64,000 nucleotides of DNA from WHSW01 sp963705955 (GCA_963705955.1 CAVPLH010000010.1:62001-126000); one strand, 5' to 3'; positions 34,900 through 44,925 are shown, numbered from the stretch's first letter. Numbers and translations: made by a program. Notes: generated by a model not told the origin, from the sequence alone.

Positions 34900-35655
34900 C
34901 TAGGAGACCACCTCCCCGCAGAACTCGCGGAGGGCTTCGGCGAAGGTGGGGCTTACGGTCGGCTTCTCTTCGCAGGTCACCTGCATCGAGTCGGGGAAGG
35001 CCGAGACGGCGGCCTCGTATCCCGCCCTCGTGAAGAGAAGGCACGGATCATGCTCGGCGAGGAGCAACGGCTTCCCCAGATCCCGCAACACATCCTCGAT
35101 CCAGTCCCCCGGGTCGGCCAAGCTCTCGCGCGCATACGCCTGTGCCACCCCGGTGGGTATTCGCTCGAGCATGCGGTCCGCGAGCTCGTCACCGTAGAAC
35201 CCTTGCGTGATCTGCGTCAGGTGGCGGATGAACGTGCGGTCATCAAGCTCGGCCACCTGGGTTAACGCCGAGCCGACCTCGGCGTTGATCGCGGGTGGGT
35301 CCGCGTCGGGACTGAAGCTCAGACAGGCGTGCCCAAGCGCAAGCCCCTGGACCGCGTCCGGCTGCCGAGCCGCGAACTTCAGGGCCGCCGCGATCGCGAA
35401 CTCGTCGGCGGCGAGGACGCACCCTTGCCATCCAAGCCGATCGACTTCTGCTGCCGTGCGCTCGGCCAGGGCCGCGCTGTCATACGTGCTCGGCGGGGAC
35501 TCGTCGCCCACACCGGGGGCATCGAACACGGCGACCTCGGCCCACTCCTCGAGCTGTGGCCGAATCACCCACTCAAGCTCGCTGTAGCCAGGGAGAAGGA
35601 GCAGCCGAGGCCTGGCGACGCGGTGACCTTGGCCTCTTGCGTTTGCCTGTGACAT
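34900..35655 (-). CDS. Degenerate alpha/beta hydrolase-fold protein
   Basis: The product has 251 residues. It has the fold landmarks LLLLPGYSELEWV and VAVFDAPGVGDESPP, but the nucleophile strand reads CVLAADEFAIAAALKFA, so the Gly-x-Ser-x-Gly elbow is replaced by Ala-Ala-Asp-Glu-Phe. The acid strand is LLLAEHDPCLLF, and no histidine is seen at the usual C-terminal site (KPTVSPTFAEALREF). It is therefore either a binding protein or an enzyme with other chemistry. Upstream start at 35655. Confidence 0.75.
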   Translation of the reverse strand: MSQANARGQGHRVARPRLLLLPGYSELEWVIRPQLEEWAEVAVFDAPGVGDESPPSTYDSAALAERTAAEVDRLGWQGCVLAADEFAIAAALKFAARQPDAVQGLALGHACLSFSPDADPPAINAEVGSALTQVAELDDRTFIRHLTQITQGFYGDELADRMLERIPTGVAQAYARESLADPGDWIEDVLRDLGKPLLLAEHDPCLLFTRAGYEAAVSAFPDSMQVTCEEKPTVSPTFAEALREFCGEVVS

Positions 35656-35691
35656 GCCCCGGTTCAGTATCTCGCCCCGGATGATCGGAGA

Positions 35692-36634
35692 TCAAGAGCA
35701 GAGCGACCCCGGAGTCATTCTGCGCAGGTCCGCTACGCGGCGCGCACCGGTGAGGAGGACGGCGACGCGCTTGCCGGGCAGCTGCTCGGAGTGCCGGGAC
35801 AGAGCGGCGACCCCGGCGGCTCCGGCGGGCTCGACCAGCACTCCCACCGACGCGGCGATCAGCGCCATGGCGGTCTGGATCTCATCGTCGTCGACCAGGA
35901 CGACCTCGTCGACCAGCTCGATGACGCGGGCGAGCGACTCTGGTACCGGATCGGTGATCGCGAGCGCACCGGCGATCGTTCCGGTCCCGGCGTTCGAGAT
36001 CGGACGCCGCGCGGCGAAGCTGCGGGCCATGGCGGGCGCCCCGCTCGCGCACACGCCGACGACCTTGACGTCTCCCTGGGACTTCAGCCAACGTGCGACC
36101 CCCGAGATCAGGGCGCCGTCGCCAAGTTGGACGACGGCGGTATCGATCTGGCCCGTCGCGGTGAGCTCGACGCCGATCGTTCCGGCGCCCTCGGCGATCG
36201 CCGGGTCCAATCCGTCGACCACGAGAAGGCGGTCCCGACTCGCGGCGGCATACTCGCGGGCGGCCGATTCGGGGCGCTCGTGGACTTCGACCCCGGCGCC
36301 GAGCGCCTGCATGCGCTCGACCTTCCCCGCCGGCGCCTCAGGGGCGACGAAGATGTGCGCCGTCGCGTCCAACCGGCGAGCCGCATAGGCGAGCCCCTGC
36401 CCGAAGTTGCCCGCGGTCGCGCACACCCAGGTGCGGGTGGGATCCAGCTTTCGCGCCAGCACGGAGGTACCCCGCCCCTTGAAGCTGCCGATCGGGTTGA
36501 GGGTCTCGATCTTGACCAGCACCTCGCGTCCGAGCGCGTTCGACAACCGGTCGCTGACGAACTGGGGGGTGTCGAGGAAGACTGGGTCGATTTCCCCGAC
36601 GGGACGCCTCGATTCGCTCCAGCAAGAGATCCAT
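35692..36634 (-). CDS. PLP-dependent threonine/serine dehydratase-like enzyme, frameshifted at N-terminus
   Basis: About 313 residues, fold type II PLP family. Motifs: the PLP lysine in NPIGSFKGRGT, TAGNFGQGLAYAA, the Gly-rich phosphate loop region LGDGALISGVARWL, and EPAGAAGVAAL near the C-terminus. No ACT regulatory domain, so it is closer to catabolic or serine/threonine dehydratases than to full IlvA. ATG 36634 starts MDLLLERIE. One extra G near 36608 must be skipped to reach RPVGEIDPVFLDTPQF. Convergent or unrelated to its left neighbour; divergent from the aminotransferase. Confidence 0.8.
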
Positions 36635-36942
36635 GGCCACCCCCCATTCTGGTGCTCCAGCCGACCGCCGCGTCGATCAGGCGGCTGAGTCCAAGTGGCG
36701 CGGATAGGATCGGCAGATGCCGCGAATCCTCGTCGGACAACTCCGGTACGAAGACCGCGAACGGTACGCCGCGCACGAGGCCGGCCCGAGATGCCCGATG
36801 TCATTCACTTCGATTCGATCCGCCGAGTCCTGAGCGCCGAAGGGCTCACCACCCGCCCTAAGCCGACGAACTTGCCGCGTGGCGCGGAACCGACTCCGTC
36901 GGGCGGTGGCGCGCAACGCCACGGCATTACGAGAGGAAGATC
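36635..36942. other. Divergent intergenic region, 308 bp
   Basis: Separates the leftward dehydratase from the rightward class V aminotransferase and should hold both promoters. A short frame from ATG 36791 (MPDVIHFDSIRRVLSAEGLT) has no ribosome site and overlaps the next gene; I do not consider it a gene. Confidence 0.4.
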
Positions 36943-38085
36943 ATGCGCGCTCTGCTACCACGCGACCAGTACGAGGCATTGAGCGATGGCCCGTATCTCA
37001 ATCAGGCGTCGTTGGGCCTCATCCCGCGCGACTCAGTCGAGGCCATGACGGCCTTTCTCCACGATGTTGCCCAGCACGGCAACTTGCGAATGTCCGATGC
37101 GGCCGAGGCCCGCGTGCTCGACGATCTGCGGGCAGCTGCCGCGACGCTGCTGGACGCGCCGGCGCGTTCGATCGCCATCATCGGGGGAGCGAGCGAGGGT
37201 CTCAGCCAAATGGCAGCCGCCCTCGCCACGAACTCTGGCGAGGTAGTCCTGGTACCCACGGATTTCCCGAGCGTCACCTATCCCTGGCTTGCGGCCCGGG
37301 AGAGGTTGGGCACGGCGATCCGTTGGGTGGAGGACAGCCCGCACACGGACCTGAGCGCGGCCTTGATCGACGCAGTCTCGAGCTCCACCTCGGTGGTCTG
37401 CGTCGGTGCGGTGCAGTATGCGACCGGTACGGCGATCGACGTTGCGGCCGTCGCGCGACGGGCTCACGAGGTAGGCGCGAAGATCGTCGTCGACGTTACG
37501 CAGCTCGCCGGCGCCGGCCCGGTCAGCATGCGGGAATGGTCCGCGGACGCGCTCGTCTGCAGCGGCTACAAGTGGCTCTCTGCGCACGGCGGCGTCGCGA
37601 TCTTGGCTGTATCCGACGAGCTCATCGCCGCCACGCCGGTGGTAATCGGATGGAAGGGAGCCAGCGACCCGTTCAACTTGATCGCGCAGACGCTTGTCTT
37701 GGCCGACGACGCTCGACGGTATGAGCTCTCGACGATGTCGTACTGCTCGGCGGTCGGGTTGAGTCGGTCACTTGCGCTGCTTGCCGAAGCTGGCGCCGAG
37801 GCTCTCGCCGAACACTCCCGCGCTCTCGCCGAAGAGCTGACCGGTCAAGTGGAACCCCTCGGCTGGACCCCGTTTCGAGCGCTTGGCGGAGGCACCGCGT
37901 GCGGTCACATCGTTTCCCTGCGGCACGCAAGTCTCAGCGCGTCGGCGGTCCAAGCAAGGCTGGCTGCCGAACACGGCGTGATCGTCAGCTCCCGCGGCGG
38001 CGGCATCCGGATCTCATTGCACGGATACAACGACAGTTCCGACGTCGCCGCTACCGCTGATGCACTCCAAGAACTGGCAACGTAG
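36943..38085 (+). CDS. Class V aminotransferase / cysteine desulfurase-like PLP enzyme
   Basis: The product has 380 residues. N-terminal YLNQASLGLIPRDSVEAM, phosphate-binding GGASEGLSQMAAAL, the PLP aspartate region KIVVDVTQLAGAGPV, the Schiff-base lysine in CSGYKWLSAHGGVAIL and a C-terminal RISLHGYNDSSDV. No cysteine-containing desulfurase loop is evident, so an aminotransferase, lyase or epimerase role is as likely as desulfuration. ATG 36943 follows AGAGGAAG. Divergent from the PLP dehydratase, so a shared amino-acid breakdown function is possible. Confidence 0.85.
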   Translation: MRALLPRDQYEALSDGPYLNQASLGLIPRDSVEAMTAFLHDVAQHGNLRMSDAAEARVLDDLRAAAATLLDAPARSIAIIGGASEGLSQMAAALATNSGEVVLVPTDFPSVTYPWLAARERLGTAIRWVEDSPHTDLSAALIDAVSSSTSVVCVGAVQYATGTAIDVAAVARRAHEVGAKIVVDVTQLAGAGPVSMREWSADALVCSGYKWLSAHGGVAILAVSDELIAATPVVIGWKGASDPFNLIAQTLVLADDARRYELSTMSYCSAVGLSRSLALLAEAGAEALAEHSRALAEELTGQVEPLGWTPFRALGGGTACGHIVSLRHASLSASAVQARLAAEHGVIVSSRGGGIRISLHGYNDSSDVAATADALQELAT

Positions 38086-38233
38086 AGGTCGGCCGCGATC
38101 CCTCTCGGTCGAGGGTCTGGAGCAATCTGGATCCGCGAGATCGATCCGCAGCACAGGTCGCCCCGAGATAGATTGTCCGGGTCCGGCGCGCAACGGCCGC
38201 CTCGCGGCCAGGACCCTGGGGAAGGAGCTCCGA

Positions 38234-39301
38234 TTGCCACGCGCACGCGTCATTGCCATCCGTGCGGCAATCCCGCTGTCCTTCCTGCTGATCACGTTTG
38301 GAGTCGCGCCCGTGGCAGCCGCGTCCAAGGCCGTTCACGTTCGCGGCACGGTCTACACGTTCAACGACGCGAGCCCAATCGCCGGGGCCACGGTCCGCGT
38401 CGCCGAGCTGCCCGGCGTCGTGGCGTCCACTGGGGTCGACGGGTCCTATGACCTCGAGGTCCCGGATGGCACGACGGTCACGCCGTACGTCACCGCCGCG
38501 GGCCACCACAGCATCTACCTGCAGACATTCGTCACCGCTGGCAAGGACATCCGCCGGGCCAACTTCCAGACCCCGACGGACGACGTGTACTCGGCGCTCG
38601 CCGCGCTGCTCGCCGTCCCGCTCGACGAGAACGGTGATCCACGCAAGTGCGTCGTGGTCTCCACCTTCAGCACGGCCGCCGTGCGCGACCTGAGCTTCGC
38701 CGAGTTCGCCGCCTACGGCGCACACGGTGTCGCCGGGGCGACCGCAAGCGCGACTCCGGCGCTTCCGGATCCGATCTACTTCAACTCCTCCGTGATCCCG
38801 GACCGCTCGCTGACCGAGTCCTCGGACGATGGCGGCGTGATCTGGCTCGGCGTCCCCAGAGGCGTCTATCGCTTCCGGGCTGATCACCCGACCGCGCGCT
38901 TTGCCCCGTTCCTCGCGACGTGCGAACCGGGTCGGCTGGTCAACGCCAATCCGCCCCAGGGCCTCTACCAGCTCCGGGCCGGCGAGCGGGTCGACACCCG
39001 GGTTCGGGCGAAAATCGCCTCTGTGCGTGCTCGCCGCAACCAGCGAAAGCGCGTCGTCTCGATCGTGACGCGCGCCGACGAGTACGTATCGGTCACGGCG
39101 GAGGTGACCGGGCGCGGCAAGCGACTCGGAAGAGCGGGGAACCCCGAGCGACCCGGCGCATACCGCAAGGGCCGCCGCGAGACCCGAGTCGTCTTCAGCC
39201 ACGGCGGCCAGGCCGGGCGCGCGAAGCTCACGGTCCGCTTCGCCGACGCGACGGGCAACGAGAAGGTCGTCACCAGGAAGATCCGGCTGCCGGGGATCTG
39301 A
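38234..39301 (+). CDS. Secreted protein with carboxypeptidase-regulatory-like domain
   Basis: The product has 355 residues. TTG 38234 lies behind a textbook GAAGGAG site. Signal peptide (AIPLSFLLITFGVAPVAAAS), then a CarboxypepD_reg-like beta-sandwich (VHVRGTVYTFNDASPIAGAT, GVDGSYDLEVPDGTTV), a middle domain with single Cys residues (RKCVVVSTFS, FLATCEPGRL) and a basic C-terminal beta domain (RARRNQRKRVVSIVTRADEY). An extracellular structural or binding role is inferred. Confidence 0.8.
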   Translation: MPRARVIAIRAAIPLSFLLITFGVAPVAAASKAVHVRGTVYTFNDASPIAGATVRVAELPGVVASTGVDGSYDLEVPDGTTVTPYVTAAGHHSIYLQTFVTAGKDIRRANFQTPTDDVYSALAALLAVPLDENGDPRKCVVVSTFSTAAVRDLSFAEFAAYGAHGVAGATASATPALPDPIYFNSSVIPDRSLTESSDDGGVIWLGVPRGVYRFRADHPTARFAPFLATCEPGRLVNANPPQGLYQLRAGERVDTRVRAKIASVRARRNQRKRVVSIVTRADEYVSVTAEVTGRGKRLGRAGNPERPGAYRKGRRETRVVFSHGGQAGRAKLTVRFADATGNEKVVTRKIRLPGI

Positions 39302-39382
39302 CATTCACGGTGGAGGTCCGGGTGGACCGAGCGCCTATACGGTAGGCGTGAAACTGGAACTCACGACCTGGAGGTGCATCAG

Positions 39383-39694
39383 ATGTTCGCTCGGCTGACC
39401 CGTTACGAGGGAGCCTCGCCCGATGCGATCGAGGACGCGCTCGAGGCGAAGAAGAAGGTGCTGCCGACCGAATACGGACAGACGGAGGGAATGAAGGGCA
39501 CGATGTTCCTGGTCGACCGCGATAACGGCACGATCCTCGTCATGTCCCTGTGGGAGAGCGCCGAAGCGTTGAACGCAAGCGAACCAGACGCCGCCCGCCT
39601 GCGCGACGAGGTGAGGAGCTCCGGCGAAACGGCCTCCGTTGATCGCTACGAGGTCGCGATCTTCGCCTTCGAGCAGACGCCTCCGATGGCCTAG
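39383..39694 (+). CDS. Antibiotic-biosynthesis-monooxygenase-like dimeric alpha/beta barrel protein
   Basis: The product has 103 residues. ATG 39383 follows GGAGG at 8 bases; GTG 39374 is in frame but less well placed. Pattern of the ferredoxin-like ABM fold: MFARLTRYEGASPDAIEDAL, MKGTMFLVDRDNGTILVMSL, WESAEALNASEPDAARLRDE and YEVAIFAFE. Small heme- or quinone-related monooxygenases and stress proteins share this fold; function not assigned. Confidence 0.75.
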   Translation: MFARLTRYEGASPDAIEDALEAKKKVLPTEYGQTEGMKGTMFLVDRDNGTILVMSLWESAEALNASEPDAARLRDEVRSSGETASVDRYEVAIFAFEQTPPMA

Positions 39695-39771
39695 CGAGCA
39701 CGAGCCCGACGTGGATCGGGGTCACGCTGTCGACCTCGAAGCCGGACTCGTCGAAGTTCTCAGTCGCCGCC

Positions 39772-40379
39772 CTACCCGCTCAGGACGATGACGATGAAGA
39801 ACACCAAGACGACCTCGCTGACGATCCACGAGTTGGTGTCCATCCAGTCGCGGATCTTCGGCAGGATCGCCTTACGCGGTCGCCCAGGGCCGCGACGGCG
39901 AGGGCCGGCAGCGCGACCAGGAAAAGAGCGAGGAAGATGAAGGGGAGCGCGTGCCACCAGGGGTCGCCCTGGTCGGCGAGATGGGCGCCGACCGTGATCG
40001 AGACGACGATGTCGCTCGGAAAGAAGGCGAAGAGCAGGAAGCCGAGCGTCAACGTGAACCTCGGAGTCGCCGTCTGCAGCTTGCCCATCCACTTCGGGGG
40101 CTCCGAGCGCTTCCTGCTCAAGAACACGTAGACCATCGCGACCAAAAGCAGGGCGATGATCACGATCTCGACCGCGCTTGACTTCGATCCCTTTCCGGAG
40201 GATCCGCCGATGAAGAGGTAGGCGAGCGTCACGACAAGCAGGAGCCCGATCGCCCCACCGAGGACGAAGGCGGCCGAATCGGACTTCCACTTCTCGCTGG
40301 TCGCAAAGAAGAAGGCGCTGATGATCTGCGGGCCGGCGACCATCACGAAGGCGAGCGGCAGGGTCGCGGCTACGGTCAC
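39772..40379 (-). CDS. GAP-family (sulfolipid-addressing-like) membrane protein, frameshifted
   Basis: About 203 residues with six hydrophobic segments, for example AATLPLAFVMVAGPQIISAF, FVLGGAIGLLLVVTLAYLFI, VEIVIIALLLVAMVYVFL and LPFIFLALFLVALPALAVAA. This pattern fits GAP/Sap proteins of actinomycetes that help move lipids such as glycopeptidolipids. Near 39885 a base appears to be missing; restoring it leads into RPRKAILPKIRDWMDTNSWI then VSEVVLVFFIVIVLSG. GTG 40379 begins just before the first helix. Confidence 0.7.
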
Positions 40380-40551
40380 GGTTGGGCCGTTCCCTGGGCG
40401 GGCGCGTTTCCTTCGACATCGCAGGCGCAGTATCGCGCCCGGGATAGAGCGTGCGCTGCCCGCCCCCGTCATCGGTCGTCTTCGACCCGGGCTTGAACCG
40501 ACAGGATAAGTGTGCTTGACAAAAATAATGATCGGTGAGACGATGGGCGCG

Positions 40552-41151
40552 ATGCACAACGTCACCGCGATCGAGGACCCCGCAGCCGCCGAGGTCTCGC
40601 TGGACCCGATCAGGGCTCGCCTGCTCGCCGAGCTGGCCGAGCCCGGGTCCGCGAGCAGCGTCGCAGCGCGTCTCGGGCTCACCCGCCAGAAGGCCAATTA
40701 CCACCTCCGCGCGCTCGAGCGCCACGGGCTGGTCGAGCTGGTCGAGGAGCGCCGCAAGGGCAACTGCACCGAACGCGTGCTCCAGGCTACGGCCGCGTCC
40801 TATGTGATCTCGCCGACCGCCTTGTCGGCCGTCGCGCCCGATCCGTCGCGCGAGCCCGATCAGCGCTCGGCGCGCTGGCTGCTGGCGGTCGCGGGACGAA
40901 TGGTGCGCGAGGTCGGAGAGTTGATCAGCGGGGCGAGCGCCGCGGGGAAGCCGGTCGCGACGCTCGGCATCGACAGCTCGATCCGCTTCGCCTCGGCAGC
41001 GGACCGGGCGGCGTTCGCCGCCGAGCTGGCCGAGTCGGTCAACGCCCTCGTGGCCAAGTACCACGACGCGAATGCAACCCGCGGCCGCAACCACCGCTTC
41101 ATCGTCGCGCTGCATCCCAGCATCACCAACGAAAAGGAGCCCCAGTCATGA
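40552..41151 (+). CDS. ArsR-family winged-helix regulator
   Basis: About 199 residues. Winged-helix signature DPIRARLLAELAEPGSASSV, AARLGLTRQKANYHLRALER and HGLVELVEERRKGNCTERV, followed by an extended C-terminal domain of ~100 residues. ATG 40552 (MHNVTAIEDP) is chosen; ATG 40528 and a frame opening at 40510 lie just upstream in AT-rich sequence. Overlaps the SRPBCC gene by ATGA, a pairing common in actinomycetes in which the regulator and an AHSA1-type protein are co-expressed. Confidence 0.85.
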   Translation: MHNVTAIEDPAAAEVSLDPIRARLLAELAEPGSASSVAARLGLTRQKANYHLRALERHGLVELVEERRKGNCTERVLQATAASYVISPTALSAVAPDPSREPDQRSARWLLAVAGRMVREVGELISGASAAGKPVATLGIDSSIRFASAADRAAFAAELAESVNALVAKYHDANATRGRNHRFIVALHPSITNEKEPQS

Positions 41152-41879
41152 GTCGCGAATTCGAGATCACCCGCGAGGTCGACCTGCCCGCCGCTGCGGA
41201 CGACGTCTGGACGGCGATCACCGCCGATCCCGCTGCCTGGCAGTTCCCGACCGGGATGGAGATCCCCGCGGGCGCCTCGCCGCCTCAGGGAGCGCCGGTC
41301 ACGACATGGGACCCGCCCAACCGCCTTGTGATCCGGATCGAGTCGCCCGACGGGACGTTCAACGCCCTCGACTACACGATCGAGGCGCGCGCGGGCGGCA
41401 CGGCGCATCTCCGCTACGTGCACAGCGGGATCCTCGCCGACGACTGGGAGGACCAGTACGACGCGATCGACGGCCACACAGACTTCTACCTCCACACCCT
41501 CGGTCAGTATCTGGAGCACTTCAACGGCCGGCAGGTGACGTACGTCGGGCAGCCCTCTGCAGGCATCGAGGGGCCCGAGTCCGCCGGCGAGCCGGAGGCG
41601 ATGGACACGCTGCGCGCGGCCCTCGGCATCGGCGTGGGCGCGGCGGTCGGGGACGCCGTGCACGCCGATCTCGGTGGCGCGGGGTCGCTCGACGGCGTCA
41701 TCGACTACCTGACGCCGGAGTTCGTAGGTATTCGCTCCGACGACGGTCTATGGCGCTTCTTCGGCCGCAACCACTTCGGCAGCGTGGTTGGCATGAGCGC
41801 GCACGTGTTCCGCGACGACGTCGACGCGGCGGCCGCCGAGGCGGCGCTGAAGGCGTGGCTGGACAGCGTCTACGCGTGA
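41148..41879 (+). CDS. SRPBCC/AHSA1-domain protein
   Basis: The product has 243 residues. START-like fold: FEITREVDLPAAADDVWTAI, TWDPPNRLVIRIE and HTDFYLHTLGQYLEHFNGRQ, with a second half (GVGAAVGDAVHADLGGAGSL, DYLTPEFVGIRSDDGLWRFF) that looks like a further domain in the same superfamily. These bind hydrophobic ligands or assist chaperones. Translationally coupled to the ArsR regulator through ATGA. Confidence 0.85.
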   Translation: MSREFEITREVDLPAAADDVWTAITADPAAWQFPTGMEIPAGASPPQGAPVTTWDPPNRLVIRIESPDGTFNALDYTIEARAGGTAHLRYVHSGILADDWEDQYDAIDGHTDFYLHTLGQYLEHFNGRQVTYVGQPSAGIEGPESAGEPEAMDTLRAALGIGVGAAVGDAVHADLGGAGSLDGVIDYLTPEFVGIRSDDGLWRFFGRNHFGSVVGMSAHVFRDDVDAAAAEAALKAWLDSVYA

Positions 41880-41889
41880 GCGCGGAGGT

Positions 41890-44760
41890 TCAAGCCGACT
41901 CGGCGAGCGCCGTGGGAAGCTCGTCGCGGGACGGAATCTCGAGCTTCGTGTAGGCGTTGCCGAGATGCTTTTCGACCGTCTTGCGAGTCACGAACAGCTG
42001 CTGGGCGATCTCGACGTTGCCGAGACCCTCCGCCGCCAGCTTCGCCGTTCGGAGCTCGCTCGCGGTCAGCGAGGCGACGCCGGTACGGAAGACGCTCCGA
42101 GGTCGCGAACCCGCCGCAGCCAGCTCTTCAACGGCCCGGCGCGCAACCCCGTCGGCGCCGCACAGATGGCCGAGCTCGAGGGCCTTGCGAAGCGGCTCGC
42201 GTGACTCGCTGCGCTGGCCGTCGCGACGCAACGCCGCCCCCAGCTCCAGACACGAGTGGGCGAGCTCGTGCGGAGGGCCGCTCGTCTCGAGCGCGTCGAC
42301 CGAATCACGCAGGGTCTGGATCGCGCGCCGCTTCGTCTCGATCGAGGATCTGGCGCGCAGCATCGTGCCGATCACATGCTGGGCGCCGAATGAGCGTGCC
42401 CGGCTCTCACCCTCGGTGACGATCCGCCGAGCCTCGGGGGTGCGATCGAGCGCGGCGAGCGCCGGCACGACCTCCTGGATCCAGGGAAGCGCGGCGGGGT
42501 TGAGCATCTGCATCGCCTCGAAGTCCTCGCCGGTCGCGATCAGGTCCTCGACCCCGCTCTCGAGCTCTCCACGAGCGAGGCGAAGGGTGCCTCGGATGTG
42601 GAGCAGGGGAGGGGCGAGGGGCACGATGCTGAACGGCGCCGAGAAATCCCACTGTTCCGTGAGCTCCCCCGCCTCATCCAACTGGCCCCTCGCGATCAGC
42701 GTGCTGACGAGGTTGCTGATCGCGGTCAGCGCCGGTATCGACATCGGCGCAAGATCGCGGACGATGTCCCACGCCGTGCGGGCCTCCGCCTCGGAGTCGG
42801 CCAGCCTGCCCGCGAGGCGATCGATCTCTGCGAGGGCGGCCTCCCGGTAGCTGGCGACATGCACGAGCCCACTGGACAGCGACCCTTCCCACCCGCGAGC
42901 CGCAGCCTCTCGGGCCATATCCCACTTTCCACTGTAGGCCAGGGTCTTGCAGGCGATGCTGACCACCGGACCGATGATCAGGGCGAACCGCTGCCCCTCG
43001 AGCGCGCCCGCCGCTCGGCCGGTCCAGGGCGCGGGGGGAAAGCACCCGGCCAGGGCGACGACGTCGTCAACCGGATCGCATCGCAGGAAGCGCTCGAAGG
43101 AAAGCGCCTGGCGGACCATCAGCTCTCCGAGCGTGCTCGACGCCGTATCCGCCGCGACCGCCTCGATATGTGCCGAATAGTCCGGACGACGGCCGACGTT
43201 CAACGTTCGCACACAAAAAAGCGACGCTTCGGCGCGAAGTCGCGCCTCGGCGTCGTGCTCGGGAATCGATGCGACGAGCCGACCCAACCAGTAAACGGAG
43301 CGCTCGAGGTTTCCACTGTCGAAGTAAGCCCAGGCGGCGTCCTGGAGTGCCTGCAGGCGAAGCTCGGAGTCGTCCGTACGTTCGGCGACGGACACGAGCA
43401 GCTCGGACGCATCGATGGGGCTCACCTCCGCGAGCGCCCGGCCCAGTTCAAAGGTCATCTCGACCGCGTCGCGCGCCGGCTCCTCGAGCGCCCGCTCCAG
43501 ATAACGCCGCGCAGCTTCGGGGGCTCCCGTACCCATCGCCTCGCGGGCGGCATCCCGAAGCTGTCCGACAACCCACTGATCTCCGTTCGCAGCGCATGCC
43601 AGGAGGTGGGGTGCGGCCTCGCGGGCGTTGCCGCCGGTCGAGCTGATCAGCTCCGCGGCCCGGCGATGGGCTTCGGAGCGCCCTTCCTCCGACAGCTCGC
43701 TGTACACCGCCGTCCGGACCAGGGGATGGACGAAGTCGATCGGATGCCCGGGCGCCAGGATCTCGGCGTCGCGAAGCCGGTCGCAGAGCTCCCGGGCGCG
43801 ATCCTCGCTGACCCCGGCCATCCTCGACGCATGGCGCAGCTGCGGGGCCCCGCCGAGCACCGCGATCGCGCGCGCCAGCGAGGCGGCGTCCGCTCCGAAC
43901 GGCGCGAGCCGCGAGCGGACCGAGCGGGCGACGGTCTCGGGGCCCAGCGACGCCAGCTCCCCGGCCGTCTCCGTATCCTGTCCGATAGACCTCGTCCACA
44001 GGGTGCGCAGCACCTCGGTGAGCAGGAACGGATTGCCTCCGGTGGCCGTGCTGCAAGCCTCGGAGAACTCACCCGAGGGCACGCTGCCGAGCTCGGCGGC
44101 GATCAGCTCCTCGACCGCCGCGCCGCTCAGCGGCGACGGCCGCAGGACCTCGCGCGCATCGTGGCGCAGCGGCTCGAGCTCCGCAGGCTCGTCCGCCTCG
44201 CCGGTGCGCGTGCCGACCAGGAGCAGCACGGCGGTGTCCGGCGCCCGACGCGCGAGGTAATCGAGCCAGCGCAGCGATTGGGTGTCCGCCCACTGAGCAT
44301 CGTCGATCACCAGCAGCACCGGCTGGGAGTCACAGAGATTCGCGACCAGCCAGTAGAGGCCATGGATCGGGGCGACGGGGTCGACTGCGGCATTCGGCCC
44401 GCCCGAATCCTGGCGGCCGAAGGCGATCAGGGACATTGCGGCACTGCCCGACAGCAGGCGCGCCCGCTCCGCTTCGTCGGCGCGCTCGACCATCGGCTCG
44501 AACAGCTGGCGCGGGACCACGAACGGCATTTCGCGCTCCAGCTGTCCGGCACGCGCCGTGAGTACCAGACCGCTCCCTGAGCGGCCGAGCTCGGACGCCG
44601 CAGCCAGGAGCCTCGTCTTCCCGATCCCGGCCGGCCCCTCGATCAGCAGCGTCGATCCTTGGCCATCGGCGAGACGATCCAGCGCGTCTCGTACGACGTC
44701 CAGCTCGAGCTCACGCTCGAGCAACGAGGCCCCGTCCCTGGAATCCGCGATCGCATTCAT
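41890..44760 (-). CDS. LuxR-family regulator of the large ATP-binding (LAL/MalT-like) type
   Basis: The product has 956 residues. N-terminal AAA/NB-ARC-like ATPase with Walker A GPAGIGKTRLL and Walker B LLVIDDAQWAD. A long helical TPR-like middle (ARRYLERALEEPARDAVEMT, DAAWAYFDSGNLERSVYWLG) is followed by a C-terminal LuxR helix-turn-helix: LTASELRTAKLAAEGLGNVE then IAQQLFVTRKTVEKHLGNAY. LAL regulators sense small ligands and ATP. ATG 44760 (MNAIADSRDGASLLERELEL) is chosen over the longer frame from 44841. Divergent from the secreted protein at 44926. Confidence 0.93.
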   Translation of the reverse strand: MNAIADSRDGASLLERELELDVVRDALDRLADGQGSTLLIEGPAGIGKTRLLAAASELGRSGSGLVLTARAGQLEREMPFVVPRQLFEPMVERADEAERARLLSGSAAMSLIAFGRQDSGGPNAAVDPVAPIHGLYWLVANLCDSQPVLLVIDDAQWADTQSLRWLDYLARRAPDTAVLLLVGTRTGEADEPAELEPLRHDAREVLRPSPLSGAAVEELIAAELGSVPSGEFSEACSTATGGNPFLLTEVLRTLWTRSIGQDTETAGELASLGPETVARSVRSRLAPFGADAASLARAIAVLGGAPQLRHASRMAGVSEDRARELCDRLRDAEILAPGHPIDFVHPLVRTAVYSELSEEGRSEAHRRAAELISSTGGNAREAAPHLLACAANGDQWVVGQLRDAAREAMGTGAPEAARRYLERALEEPARDAVEMTFELGRALAEVSPIDASELLVSVAERTDDSELRLQALQDAAWAYFDSGNLERSVYWLGRLVASIPEHDAEARLRAEASLFCVRTLNVGRRPDYSAHIEAVAADTASSTLGELMVRQALSFERFLRCDPVDDVVALAGCFPPAPWTGRAAGALEGQRFALIIGPVVSIACKTLAYSGKWDMAREAAARGWEGSLSSGLVHVASYREAALAEIDRLAGRLADSEAEARTAWDIVRDLAPMSIPALTAISNLVSTLIARGQLDEAGELTEQWDFSAPFSIVPLAPPLLHIRGTLRLARGELESGVEDLIATGEDFEAMQMLNPAALPWIQEVVPALAALDRTPEARRIVTEGESRARSFGAQHVIGTMLRARSSIETKRRAIQTLRDSVDALETSGPPHELAHSCLELGAALRRDGQRSESREPLRKALELGHLCGADGVARRAVEELAAAGSRPRSVFRTGVASLTASELRTAKLAAEGLGNVEIAQQLFVTRKTVEKHLGNAYTKLEIPSRDELPTALAESA

Positions 44761-44925
44761 GCGTGCTGCTCGACCCCCATACCTAGCAGATGCGGCTGAC
44801 GACCGCCCCTTCGCCGCACAAACAGTCGGGTGCCTCCCCACTGCGAAGCCCGAACGCCGGTGGGAGGCTCGCCGACATCAACCGGCCTCACCCGAGGCCG
44901 AACGAAGCGGAAAGGGACGTACGTC

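Noticed and set aside
38051..39304. A 417-codon frame antisense to the secreted protein at 38234.
   Set aside because: No signal peptide, ribosome site or domain; composition typical of a GC-rich shadow. The sense frame has all of these.
40501..40545. A sigma-70-like promoter (TTGACA) before the ArsR gene.
   Set aside because: TTGACA is present in AT-rich sequence, but no credible -10 element lies at 16-18 bp, so I did not annotate it.
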